Origin: Acanthochlamys bracteata
Lineage: Eukaryota > Streptophyta > Magnoliopsida > Pandanales > Velloziaceae
Direction of reading: 5' to 3'
NCBI GenBank assembly: GCA_019914995.1
Contig: CM034134.1
Span: 8,192,463-8,256,462 of the forward strand
DNA length: 64,000 nt
In this document: positions 20,409-32,264 of the stretch, in pieces
Numbering within the stretch: the first letter of the stretch is position 1
Layout: each line of letters begins with the position of its first letter
Made by a program: the position numbers and the translations under genes
Notes under the pieces: model-generated
Seen by the model: the letters and a program-made list of their open reading frames with translations, nothing else
What the model was told of the DNA's origin: nothing
Database searches by the model: none

Positions 20409-22228
20409 ACTCCCTCAAAGGAACTACCAAAGAAGGTTAAGCGCAATATATATGTAATTTTAATTGCAAACGTTTAGGCTCCTGTAGTTCTTCTAACGGG
20501 CATGAATCTATGTGTAGTTAACTCCATTAATATGAATTTCTGTATTTGTACGAAATGGGCATATGATAGCAACGATAAAGAAAACAGATGCAACCATAAG
20601 AGAATTTACTACAAATTTTAATTACTATCACAACAAATCAAGCTCTTAATTTCGAAAAGCTTCAAGAATGCAGTCATCTTCAAGAGAAATTTCGGTTAGG
20701 CAAACAACAACAACATCACATGAGAAAATAAATCACAACCAACAATAAAATAGTAAGAAAAATGAACTATCTTGTCTCTGTCTTCAGACAACAAAAGAAA
20801 GTTAAGTTTGCGTTTCAACAACAAACATAAACATTCAAAGCACAAGTCCAACGTAATATATGGTTGAAGGCGAAAATCAGGACTGAACATCGGCACCAGT
20901 AGCTTTAATAGGAACTTCAAACGCTAGCCCCAACTTTAGAAACAAACAGCAGCAACCACAGTAGTAGCAGAAGCAAGAAGCTCCGCAAGGAAGAAAGAAA
21001 TCTAACACCTGTAAGCGTGGAGTTAACAAAGAAATGTTAGCATGAGCAACATGCATTGAACAACGTTAAAGAGAGTTCTCTTTTATTTTGAAGAAAAAGA
21101 AATAAAATTTATAATTCTATCTCCATAAAATAACAACATTTCTAAACAAATTGAAAAAAAATATTTTCATTAGATCTTTGTCTTAAGCATCTACAATCCA
21201 ACATCCCTGTTTCATGTGAATTTTGAGATTAATGTCCAACCATTAAGAGGCAAACATTAACAGAATAAGATTGTCATGTTTGAAAGAAAGCAAACTTTAA
21301 GAAACATAACATTTAGGAACACAGCTTACTGAATTAAGGTACTTTGTAAAACAAAGATAGGACACCATGGCAAACATGTCCAAATAAATATAACTTACCA
21401 ACTTATAAAATCTATATAATTAAATAAATGCTATGGCATTACGTTGCATAAAGATATTATTGATACCAATTAATTGCCAGTAAATATTAATCGAAGTAAT
21501 GTGCAATATTAATTAAGCAACTTTAAGGTTGGCTTATCAAGATTCTGAGAGCTATAGCATAGTGATATATCATAAGTTGCTACCATAGGTTGCTACGATA
21601 CGGTATAGTGTTTTACTTATCCACAAGTGGTCTGGAAGTGAGTTTCTGAAACTGAGTTTTTGAGAAGTCAATTACTTGATTTTGTGAGAATAAATTTGTG
21701 AAACTAAACATAAAAAGTCATCTGGAAGTAAACTTTTGACAAGAGAAAGTTACTTCCAGAATCACTTATGGAGAAGTAACCAAGCCCTTTGCGGATGCAT
21801 GACTTTCTGTTGGTTATACATGAACTGTGAAAATAAGTTATTGCTTTATGTCTTAGAAACCAGTCATATACTTATATGATGCTAATTATTTCAGCAAATA
21901 GCAAAATAAAATTGAATATACAGAGAGAAGATTAATGATACCTGTTTGCAACTTTAAAAAACTGGTGTACGTGATATATAAGGCAGAATCATAAGCATAA
22001 ATAAAATGTAATTGGAAGAAAAGTAAGTGAAAAGAAGGTTCACCTTTAAACAATCTTCAGAAAAACTACCAACTATCATCCAATGATATTATTCTTTTCT
22101 ACCGGCTGAAGTTAATCAAACAAGTAGCTTTTAGTTGTTTTTTTTTTTGTTGGAAAAAGTAAGACGCAAATTATAACTTAAAGAGATTAAAGAGAGAAAA
22201 AAATATAAAATAAATAACGATGTATTAC
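20409..22228. other. 3' flank of NLR copy 2
   Basis: Homologous to 7709-9681. It contains the uninterrupted TTA site matching the Tourist-like insertion of unit 1 near 20695, and a 3' UTR exon-like segment at about 22045-22105 with the same splice-like signals as in unit 1. A unit-2-specific stretch with several AGTTACTTCCAGA-like direct repeats lies at 21625-21790. No gene. Confidence 0.5.
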
Positions 22229-25200
22229 CTAGTTTATTGTGGTGTTGTGTGGAAGCCTTTCTCTTCTTTCTTTGAGCTGCTCCATCAATTGCTCCCTAAA
22301 TTGCATGTAGTCACTGCTCTCAGCTTTTACCTTAACAGAGTCGAGAAGATTCGGCAATGACTGAAGCTCAGGAACATCTATTAATTCCAACTCTAAGAGA
22401 GAAGGGAGGCTCCCCAAGCTATCCGGCAATGACTGAAGTTTAGGAAGATGTATTAATTCCAATTCTAAGAGAGAAGGGAGGCTCCCCAAGCTATCCGGCA
22501 ATGATTGCAGTGACATTAGATTTACCAGGTGTAGTTTCTGGAGAGCAGTGAGGTTCAACAAACTTTCTGGCAGTGATTGCAGCAAGCTCAGATTTGCCAA
22601 GTGTAGCTCTTGGAGGGCGGTAAGGTTCCCCAAGCTATCCGGCAATGATTGCAACGAGATTAGCTTTTCCAAGTGTAGTTTTTGGAGAGCAGTGAGGTTT
22701 CCCAAGCTATCAGGCAATGATTGCAAGGAGTACAGATCTTTCAAGTATAGCTGTTGGAGGGCGGTGAGGTTCCACAAGCTGTCTGGTAATGATTTTAGTT
22801 CCATACTTCCTTCTATGTTGACCTTCCGTGTTCTGAGGGGGAGCCCGGTAAAAGGAAGCAACTGAAGTGGGATCGGATAATCTAGATTAATTTGGAATTC
22901 CTCAAATCCTTGCAGGGTCACGGCAGCTTTTGCTGATGCTTCTCCGATAGCTTCAAAGATCGCAGGACAATGCTCAATAGTAAATGATTTTGGGATAGAT
23001 CTAAGGGCATGTAGACCTCCCAGAGATCTCAGCTCGTTACAAAAATAAATTCTTAACACTTGCAATGCCCTTAATTGCTGCCAAATCTCTTCGGAGGGAA
23101 GGGTAGTAAGCCCCACATTGAATAGATGCAGCTGTGATAGGTTAGCAGGAAGGGATGGGAGCTCTTTCCAATGATCGCAATTTTCCAGTAACAGATATGT
23201 TAAATTGGTGAGATCAGAAGCACTTTTCATCCAAATTGGAGATCTAGAGCCCGTGTAGTTCAAAATGTGAAGTTTCTTCAATCCCTCATTTGGTCGAAGT
23301 TCATCAAGTACCACCTCCGAAGCTAAATCCGGAGTCTTTCGGTAAACATGGTTCCAATTTAAATACAATTTCTTGAGCATTGTTTTGTCGGACAACTTTG
23401 CTGCCTTGGCTTCAGTAGAAGATTGAACATATCGAAGATTCTTAATTCCAAGTTCAACCAAGTTGTTCATTGTCCCCAATTCACTTAGCATATGTCCCTT
23501 ATCTTTTTCAAGGGAAATATTGGTTAGTTCCTCAAGCAAACTTAGTTTTCCAACCCCAGAAGATAAGGAAATTTTATGCTTTTCAGTTGCAATCAAGTTA
23601 CGTAAGTTAATGAGATTTTCCAAACCACAATCAATCTCAAAAGAACAACCTTTAAGGTTCACGAGTCGAAGTTGATGAAGATTCCAAATGGACTTCGGAA
23701 ATTTGGACTTCGGTAGTATTCCTCGTAACTCGAGGACGGAAGGGATTAGGATAACCAAAGACAAAACTCGCAAGTTGGGAGCTTTCTGTAAAACATGTTC
23801 AATCCCTTCATACTCATATTTGGAGAGATAATCAAAAACTAAAATGAGCGTGCGCAAGTATCTCAAACTTGAAATTTCCTTGAGTACACTAACATCCTCT
23901 ATTTCAATTGATAAATGTCGCACAACCTCTTTTTTCTCCAAGACTTTGTTGCGAGCGAGATGAACGCATTCGTCTCCGGCTACATATTTTGCAAGATCAT
24001 GCAGCAAGTCGTGCATAACATAAACTTCATTTGCAGTTGGATGCTTGTCGAAAAAAGACCTCCTTAGTAAAGCATCGAAATATTCATCTCCAGCATCATC
24101 CATTCTATTTGTGCCTTCAGGTTTTTCAATAAAGCCCAATGCTATCCACATAGAAACCAATTCTTTTTTCCTGAAACGATGATCTTGGGAGAATATACTG
24201 CAAAAGGCAAAGCACGGGCGAAGATGTGACGGTAAATACTGATAACTTAGTTTTAACATAGGTAAAATTTCGTCTTTTCCTTGACTTGTATTCAAAATAT
24301 CACTATTCTGAATTTTCATCCAATGATGTTCATCCGGTTTGGATCGTAATACTCCTCCAATCACTTTTGCAGCTAGCGGAGAACACGCAAACGTTTAGCT
24401 ATTTTCCGTCTTATATCAACAAGTTTCAGATAGTCTGTATGCTTTTCATCAACAAACGCAAATCTTTCAAGCAGCAACTCTACTTTCTCTTCTTCCAAGC
24501 CCTTCAAATGGATTGCATCTATAGTTCTAGGCAAAAGTCGCACCACTGATTCTAATCGAGTAGTAAGAAAAATCTTGCTTCCCTTCTTCCCATGCATCAA
24601 AGGAGCAAGCAGAGTCTCCCATGGGCCCCTTTTTTCATCATACCAACAATCGTCGAGGACAAGTAAGAACTTATGATGCATTACCTTTTCTTTGATCTCC
24701 TCTTGCATTCTATCGAAATATCCTGACGCAGAACTCTTGCACCTTGCTGAACCAGCAATGTTTCTTGTGAGTGTACTTACATCAAAATCATTAGAAACAC
24801 AAACCCACATCTTTAGATCAAAATATCCTTGAATCCTATTTTCATCAAAGACTTGCTGCGCGAGTGTAGTCTTTCCCATACCACCATCACCAACAATAGG
24901 AAGAATAGCTACATTGTCAGGAGCAGATGTATAGTCAGTACTTGTTAGTATTTTAATCACATTCTGCATCTCTTCTTTACGACTGAATTCCTCTAAGCTT
25001 ATAGTAGGAATAGGGCCAGTAACGCGGTCGTTCCTTGCATCAGGCAGCTGATTTTTTTGTGACTGCACAAAATTTATCAGATGCAAAAAAGGCCCAATTG
25101 TAGCAGCAACTCTATTTAGACCATCTACAGCTTTTTTAAGCCTTTTCATGGAGGGATCTTGTTTAAGAATGCTTTTCACAGAATTTTTGAACTGGAATGC

Positions 25201-25527
25201 AGCTGTGCCCACTTTAATTTTGCCGGCCTTGATTTGTTTCCGCTTCCGCATGTACTCCACCTCATCGAGCATGTTTTCTGCATCTTCTAAGGCATCCTTC
25301 AGCTGCTGCAGCCATGTGATTAGCCCTTGGTTTTCTTCAAAGAATACAATCTTCTCAGCAGCTTCGACAACAGCCTTGATATGAGGAAGAGAACTTTCCA
25401 GCTTCTCCACATCCTTCTTCCAATTCCAACTGGGATGTTTCTTGATGTAATCATCATAGAGGATCCCCACGAGCTTGCTTATGACAGCAGAGACGAACCA
25501 TCCAGTGATCACCAAACCCCCAGGCAT
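22229..25527 (-). pseudogene. coiled-coil NLR disease-resistance gene, copy 2 (single frameshift)
   Basis: Minus-strand CC-NB-LRR gene, tandem paralogue of copy 1. The start MPGGLVITGW at 25527 has an in-frame stop shortly upstream. Features in order: Rx-type coiled coil (about residues 1-100, EDAENMLDE at 81-89), P-loop GDGGMGKTT (213-221), RNBS-A, kinase-2 FLLVLDDCW (287-295), RNBS-B GSKIFLTTR (316-324). At about 24373-24395 one G appears to be missing in the codons for the RGSPLAAK motif, so the frame ends at 24373. The other frame resumes at once with KVIGGVLRSKPDE, RNBS-D CFAFCSIFS, MHDLLHDLAKYVAG and about 20 LRRs, to TAG at 22229. With one indel and otherwise open frames of 384 and 711 codons, it may be a recent pseudogene, an assembly error or an allele that is intact elsewhere. 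Confidence 0.85.
22350..22800 (-). repeat. 72-bp in-frame tandem repeats encoding LRRs, copy 2
   Basis: About six 24-residue units of the type LQSLPDSLGNLTALQ-LHL. The last two full units (SLGSLPSLLELELI) are nearly identical to each other, indicating a recent duplication of one 72-bp unit. Copy 1 has one more unit and a different order. Confidence 0.8.
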
Positions 25528-27341
25528 CCTTCTTTAAAGTTTCAACAAGCAACTGTAACGTCTTCGTTTGCACAAACAGTATTTTCTGATGTTTCTTTTT
25601 CTATCTAGTTTTCAAAGCAAAAGCTTCTCTATCTAATGGTTCTTCTTCTCGTGTTTTGGAAAGTCCACCTTGTGACCCACGAGCAATGTAAACATACGAC
25701 AATAGTGTAGTTGCAAGGTGCTTGACAAATTCCAGCTTCACCTATCGGATCAACACACAACTTGCTGACAACGGGTCCAATTCCTGAACATAACAGAACT
25801 ATAATAAATAGCAAAACAATTACTGACAACGGGTTCCAAAAATTCGAATTGTCTATAGTATAGTTTCCTAGATTTCTCAGAAGCAATAAGTTAAAGCTTG
25901 GACAACGATCTCAAATTCATTAAAATTTGTCTTATATGTTAATGCTGTTAACTTGTCTAATAAGCGTTTTGAGATATAATGAAATAACCGAAGAGGACGA
26001 TCTGCGGGTTTTCTAACAGAGGACAACTTCTAGTTAAGCGATAATAGCTTCCATTTGCATGCCTCTGAACCTATGCAGTTAACCAAGACGTAATCTAAAA
26101 CTTAAAAAATAAGAACACCAACTACTGAAATTAAAGAGGAAAGTCCATGACACTACTTTGCAGCAATAACATTTAGTTGTGATCTATCAAACAAAAAAAG
26201 AAAAACACACCACACATGTGAATGATCCCCGTGATTTCAACTTCTGAATACTACAAAGTCTCAGAGACAGATATATATACAGAGAGCATAGTGGCAATTT
26301 TCGAAACCCACAGAGGAAGGCAAAGTTCAGGCCTCAAACCCAACAATTTATGAGCACAAACTGATGAAGACCGTGAGAATTATGAGAAAAGAGCAAAATC
26401 TTTTACCAAATCCTTTTTGTACAAATAGCAAAACCTTCTTGGACGCTCTGGTTTTCAAGGAAAGAAAGATTGTTTGTCTGATCTGATTCTTGTTCTCAGG
26501 TAACAAATGTATTTCAGCTTGCAAAACAACTGGCCTCGTTGCTTTTTAAGTCCACCGTTGACTCGCAAGTCAACATATGGCCTCTATTGCAAGGTGCTTG
26601 ACATATTCCAGCTTCGCACCTATCAGATTAATACATCTATCAACACCGTGATCACGTAATCGATAGATAAATTTCACATTGATTTGGTCTATCTATCAAA
26701 GCCTCTTGGAAATTCAGAACCAAACCGTGTTTTTTTGCATTTAAGTTGCTTTTTAGTACTGTACTGACTTCATATAGAAAAACGTTAAGTAAGTGTATTA
26801 ATATATAATCCGATCTGAAAATATAGTTCAAAATTGATCTATTTAATTAGTATTAGAGTTAGAAATTTTGATCAGTATAAATATATGTGTTGGATTAGAA
26901 TTGATCGAATTTGATCCAGTTATTAAATGAATCGATTTGGGTTAAGTCGAAATTGATTTATTAATTCGAATTGCTATTTAATGAAGAAATTCTATAATAT
27001 TGTTGTAACCAAAGAAATTTTGTCTTAGCTAAGTTTTACCACTTCACCGGTTTCAGCATCCCATCTTCCTCGTTAAGAACATCTTCACAGTCACCATTTA
27101 AGTGTTTAGTTGTTAATAGCTATAACAATTTCTTTCTGCAACCTCTATGGTTGCTGTCTCTAAGAGACATACAACTTGCCTAATTCCCGTCAACATGTTC
27201 AGAGTTTCTGGTGATGTCGCTGTTAAAAATATGCACACTCCATATACAAAACCAACATGTTGTGGAACGAATAACTTGAATTGACACACACTAACATATC
27301 CAGCAAACTACAATCCACATACAAACATGTTGTAAATAAGT
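25528..27341. other. upstream region of NLR copy 2
   Basis: Holds the NLR promoter and 5' leader. CAAGGTGCTTGAC-AATTCCAGC occurs twice (about 25714 and 26598), so the leader segment is itself duplicated. 27020-27225 is repeated at 30235-30400 and 30880-31080. No gene of its own. Confidence 0.55.
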
Positions 27342-27643
27342 TTAAGTAGCAGTCTTCTTGAAGTCGATCTTGTCCACCTTAACCTCTCCATCAATGAGCT
27401 CGTATACATACACGACAACACGCAATCAATGTCTTTGCAAAAATTATTTGAAGTGGATGAAGAGGGGTTGGGTTCACGTCATAGGTGATGCTGCTATTTG
27501 CGCCAGTTGCTGAACCAGGGTTGATTACAACACCTCCCTAATTGCCTCTGAACTGATGAGTGTGGCCAGTTAAGAGAATGTCTACGTCCAGTTGCCTCTG
27601 AAGCATGGCCAACTAATTAATCCAAGTCTCCCCATGGGATAAT
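27342..27643 (-). pseudogene. VPS29-like fragment A (retromer subunit), broken
   Basis: Minus strand, starting after a splice acceptor (AAATGCAG at about 27644). It encodes IPWGDLD, then a disrupted stretch (TAATTAGT insertion with a stop), [40 protein letters not shown], and finally VYELIDGEVKVDKIDFKKTAT followed by TAA at 27342. These are the C-terminal segments of VPS29, the metallophosphoesterase-fold subunit of the retromer. The segment between NP and VYELIDG is scrambled, and an in-frame stop occurs in the TGHTHQF region. No upstream exons are recognisable, so it is a 5'-truncated pseudogene. Confidence 0.75.
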
Positions 27644-28014
27644 CTGCATTTACATAATCAAGAATAACAATAAAACTACGAATGGATGAAAATGGCAACT
27701 TCCTATGAAGAAGTGGAGGATTCGAAAATGTTTCCCATGGTAATAAGATAGGATTGGTTCCATGCAATGAATAATTATGTCGCCACCTTATTTAACTCAG
27801 CATGTTTTAGTGCATATGAATACATTAAAAAGATAGCTGGAAGGATTACATTAACACATCAGTCATGATGATAAACGAACCGGTTATAACATGATGAGTA
27901 ACCAATGTTCACTTCATGATAACTGTTTTAACTGTACATTCGAGGGCATGCGGATTCATCCATAATAAAGGCAAATTCAGAGAAATATCTAGTCAAATTG
28001 CAAGAAATCACTTG
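27644..28014. other. remnant VPS29 intron sequence
   Basis: Matches 31524-31905 next to fragment B. The match stops abruptly at about 28014, where the LTR-like insert begins. Confidence 0.5.
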
Positions 28015-30230
28015 TCACGATCCAACCTGAGCCACGACTAGTACTAGACTAAATCAAGCCTAAGTGAAAACTAAGCTCGGTCTAGTCTAGTAAGCTAACA
28101 AAAAATCGACTCAAAATAGCACAATCAAAATTTTTAGAAAGAGATTCAACAGAACTTTTCTTGAGAATTCAAAAAGAGAACCTAACAATTTCAAAAGATC
28201 AAAGATAAAAATAAAAACAATACCAAAATGTAATACAAATACAACTTATCAAAAACATACAATAGCTAACTGTTGCGGTAAAACTATAAACAAAAGCAAA
28301 CGTTAAATACAAGACAGCTTATCCAAAGCCAACACTTATAAGATATACATATCCTTCGAGTGTTACAGAGTCAACTAAACAATAAACATAAACGTCTAAA
28401 CATACCATAATTACATCTCTAATCCACGATAAAGTTCGCTAACTCTAACGCAACCCTGCAATAAATGGAGAAGGCCAAAGAAAGAAAAAACTGAACCCAG
28501 TTTCAGTGAGGTAATAAATCAGAGATGCATCATTTAAAATTTCTAATGCATTATCCTATAATTATTTCTCTATATTTCTATATGAAGTAAATGCAACGAT
28601 AGATCAGATCATGCCTTATCTAATCCTATGTCGTCCCATATCAGCCTAGTTCTAATAAGAACAGATACGAAAAGCATGACATGCAACACAAATTCTTTTC
28701 TCGTAACAAATAATTATGTTATAGGAGTTCTCAATTTTTACATTTTCATATTCATACACACATAAATATGCAATGCACACATCCTGATGTTATCGACATA
28801 CATGCATATGTCTATCAATACCAATAATATACCAATAGCTCATCGACTCGAACATAGTAGATGCAATGTTTATCATGACCAAAGAATTAAAGTCATATAA
28901 TCAAGTGATAGAGTAGAGCCATGTCTCTAATTCGTATTATAATGCTATCAACATACACACATGCACGCGAGTGAGAGAGTAAGCTATACACATTGTATGC
29001 CTCGATTAAAGCCTCATGTATTTGTCTTATCTATCTCGTGTAGCAAATTATCTAAAAATAGGCATACATAATTACATGTAATATATATCAAATATATCTA
29101 TTTTATTTATACATATGGTATGTATGCATAATTATTATCTAGATATATCATTTGTCAGAAAATCAAGTTAAAGTAAAAAGTCAATGCATGCCTATACCAT
29201 ATGCATATGTCATCGTGCATGCACATATATCTATCTATATGACGTGACACTAATTAAAAAATTAGGATAACAATCATAAAACAAAGAGCGAGACGCAATC
29301 TCCAGCTCAACCTACCAATCAGGCTACTCCTGCCTCGGCGAGTTACAACCATCCCGAATGATTGAACCGGATGGGCCGTGGTATCACCCCCACGCTCATG
29401 GGCCTAATAATATTGGCCATAGGTAGGTGTCTGTCCCACACCCATTGGGATCCTGATCTCAGCCCCTGACTCGCCTGCCCTCGTGCAGCACGAGTGTTCA
29501 TGCATAAGGTCAATCGAACTCAAGCCTATACAAGCATTATTCATAGGTCATATGTGCATGCATATGTTCAGTATCAATCAAGCAATAAGTCTCTATTAGT
29601 TTCATTCACAAACATATGTCCACATACATGTGCGTATACAATGTTGTATAATATATGCTTAAAAATCATATACAACTAATAGATGAATAGCATTCACACA
29701 TATCTAAGTTACCATGCATCATATTGTCGATGACCGTCGTTCCTTATAAAGCATGTTCCACAAATGAATTATACATCCCACGCAAAAGTCCAAACGGTAT
29801 ACATAATAGTTCATGCAATTGATTTCCAATATGTATTTGCAAATTTGTCGACTTGAGTATACTAGCTAGACTTGCTAAGCCATTTACTAGTAGCAAACGA
29901 ATATACTTTGTGTCAAGTTTCTATACATATGTACTAGTCATAAACATGCTAAATGAATTTTAGTCTTAAATCTTATAAAATATACGCATACTTTTATAAC
30001 TATCATGATTCTCGTATCGGAATGCATTATTAGGCACTCTCCTTATGCGTTATCAATCATGCTATTAGATTTTCTATCATCTAACCCGTTAACATATATA
30101 AGTAGAATCGAAAATAATATGACAACTCAGAACCAACCTCGCGTTGTAGAAACGAACTCGTCGATTATAGCTCTAATATTATTGATGCTAGTTAAAAAGT
30201 AAAGTCAAACATTTCGTAAAATACCTGAGG
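28015..30230. mobile_element. LTR-like insert at the duplication junction
   Basis: Begins TGTCACGATCCAACC, the kind of start seen in many plant gypsy LTRs. It is bounded on both sides by duplicated sequence (fragment A ends at about 28014; the repeated leader segment starts at about 30231). It includes an AACCCAGT...GTAATAAATCA segment and a block at 29290-29500 with higher GC content than its surroundings (GGCCTAATAATATTGGCC, GACTCGCCTGCCCTCGTGC) that look like LTR sequence. There is no coding domain and no certain right end, so it may be a solo LTR or part of one. Confidence 0.4.
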
Positions 30231-31207
30231 TGTTTTAGCTAGTTTTACCACTTTACCAGTTAGCAACTTAGCATCACATATTCTCGTTAAGAACATTTCA
30301 CAGTCACCAGTGAGGTGTTTAGTTGTTGCTAGCTATAACAATTTCTTTCTGTAACCTCTATGATTGCTATCTCTAAGAGACAAAACCCCCTGCCTATATG
30401 CCTCCTTTTTTAGGTCATACAGCAAGATCTTGAAAGTCCACCAAACACCAGTGTGTGTTATTTTGACTTTAAAAGTGAGTTTTTTATAAGTGAATTTTTA
30501 GAAATAATATTATTGAAAGTAATATATTTTTGTGTATTGAAAATTATATTGAAAGTAATTTTATATATTTTTTTAATAAAAGATAAATTAAAAATGATTT
30601 TTTAATTTAAAAAAAATGACTTCTGACCGTAAAAGAACGCACCCTAAGTCAACCCTATGATCACGCTACGTAAAATCGATAGATAATTCCACATTGATTT
30701 GGCCTTTATCTATCAGGAAATTCACATAGAAAAACCTTCACATGGAAGCAACGAAGTGGTTTGGTCAATAAAAGGCTACGAATGTATTCTTTAACATATT
30801 GAATTACAACAGCTAGGATATAATCACTGACAACTTCGATACTAAAATACCACAATATTGTTGCAGCCAAAGAAACTGTCTTAGCTAGTTTTACCACACT
30901 TCACCAGTTAGCATCGCATCTTCCTCGTTAAGAACATCTTCACGGTCACCGTTGAGGTGTTCAGTTGTTAATAGCTATAACAGTTTCTTTCTGCAACCTC
31001 TATGGTTGCTGTCTCTAAGAGACATACAATTTGCCTAGTTGCCGTAAACATGTTCAGAGTTTCTGGTGACGTCGCTGTTCTCCAGCGGAGCATTAAAATA
31101 TGCACACTCCAGATAACAAAACCAACATGTTGTGAAATGAATAACTTGAATTGACACACACTTAACATATCCAGCAAACTACAATCCACATACAAACATT
31201 TTGTAAA
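30231..31207. repeat. third, partial copy of the NLR-upstream/VPS29 module
   Basis: 30235-30400 and 30880-31110 both match 27020-27225 (TTAGCTAGTTTTACCAC, TCGTTAAGAACAT, AATTTCTTTCTG-AACCTCTATG). An AT-rich MITE-like insert lies at about 30465-30645, ending AAAAGAACGCACCC. No gene. Confidence 0.6.
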
Positions 31208-32264
31208 TCAGTTTGAAGTAGCAGTCTTCTTGAAGTCGATCTTGTCCACCTTAACCTCTCCATCAATGAGCTCCTACACATACACGACAACACGCAATCA
31301 ATGTCTTTGCAAAAACTATTTGAAGTGGATGAAGAGGGGTTGGGTTCACGTCATAGGTGATGCTGCTATTTGCAGCCAGTTGCTGAACCAGGGTTGATTA
31401 CAACACCTCCCTCATGCATGTAGGCCTTGAACTGATGAGTGTGGCAAGTTAAGAGAAGCTCTACGTCCAGTTGCCTCTGAAGCATGGCCAACTAATTAAT
31501 CCAAGTCTCCCCATGGGGAAACCTGCATTTACATAATCAAGAAATAATAATATAACTAACAATGGATGAAAATGGAACTTCCTATGAAGCAGTAGTGGAG
31601 GATTCAGAAAATGTTTAGTGCCATGGTAATAAGAGTAATAAGATAGTATCGGTTACATGCAATGAATAATCATGTTGCCACCTTATTTAACTCAGCATGT
31701 TTTAGTGCATATGATTACATCAAAAAATATAGATGAAAGGATTACATGAACACATTAGTCACGATGATAAACAAATCAGTTATAACATGATGAGTAACCA
31801 ATCGTTCACTTCATTATAACTTGTTTAACTGAGCTTCGACGGCATGCCGATGCACCCAAAATAAAGTCAAATTCAGAGAAATTTTTAGTCAAATTACAGG
31901 AAATCATAAACAAAGCAGTTATCATACTTTGTTGCATAAACCAGCAAGAGCACATCCCAGTAGATAGACATGACATGATCCAAAGAGGAAATATAAAAAA
32001 CTAGCAGTCTACCTTAGCACGTGATACCGAATGGCTTGTAATTAACAAAGACAAATGTAAGGTGATGCATCTAGCTTAGCATGTTAAGAAAAAAGGCACT
32101 GGCATGGACAGAGAACATAAAGCAAACCTGATGGCCATGGCAAAGTCCAAGCTTAAATTGACCAATTGTGAGACACTTGATCTCTGGATAGCGCACATCT
32201 TCGTCATATGCACCATGACTAATGTGATTCAGGACAGAGGCTTTTTCAAGTAATCATGAACTTC
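31208..32264 (-). pseudogene. VPS29-like fragment B (two exons), broken
   Basis: Minus strand. One exon at 32128-32264 lies between TGTACAG and GTTTGC splice signals and encodes EVHDYLK, then a damaged HIVRG region with stops, then [20 protein letters not shown] and LCHGHQ. A second exon at 31208-31523 encodes [40 protein letters not shown] and YVYELIDG-type segments, ending AAC TGA. It shares the TAATTAGT insertion after GDLD and the scrambled NP-VYELIDG segment with fragment A, so both derive from one already broken copy. A GTAAGTCG donor at about 33562 may mark its old 5' UTR exon. Confidence 0.75.

Larger units (their letters stand above)
19888..27230. repeat. Tandem duplication unit 2 (NLR block)
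   Basis: Collinear with unit 1 (6919-18890) after removing the gypsy element and the two unit-1 MITEs. Starts at ATGAAGTATGATGA. The right part continues into the region with VPS29 fragments, which are partly repeated again at 30.2-32.3 kb. Confidence 0.75.

Noticed and set aside
22548..22865. 105-codon plus-strand frame with the same kind of repeats
   Set aside because: Antisense shadow of the LRR array of NLR copy 2.
29290..29510. Possible gene in the more GC-rich block
   Set aside because: No open frame of useful length and sequence resembles LTR internal DNA.
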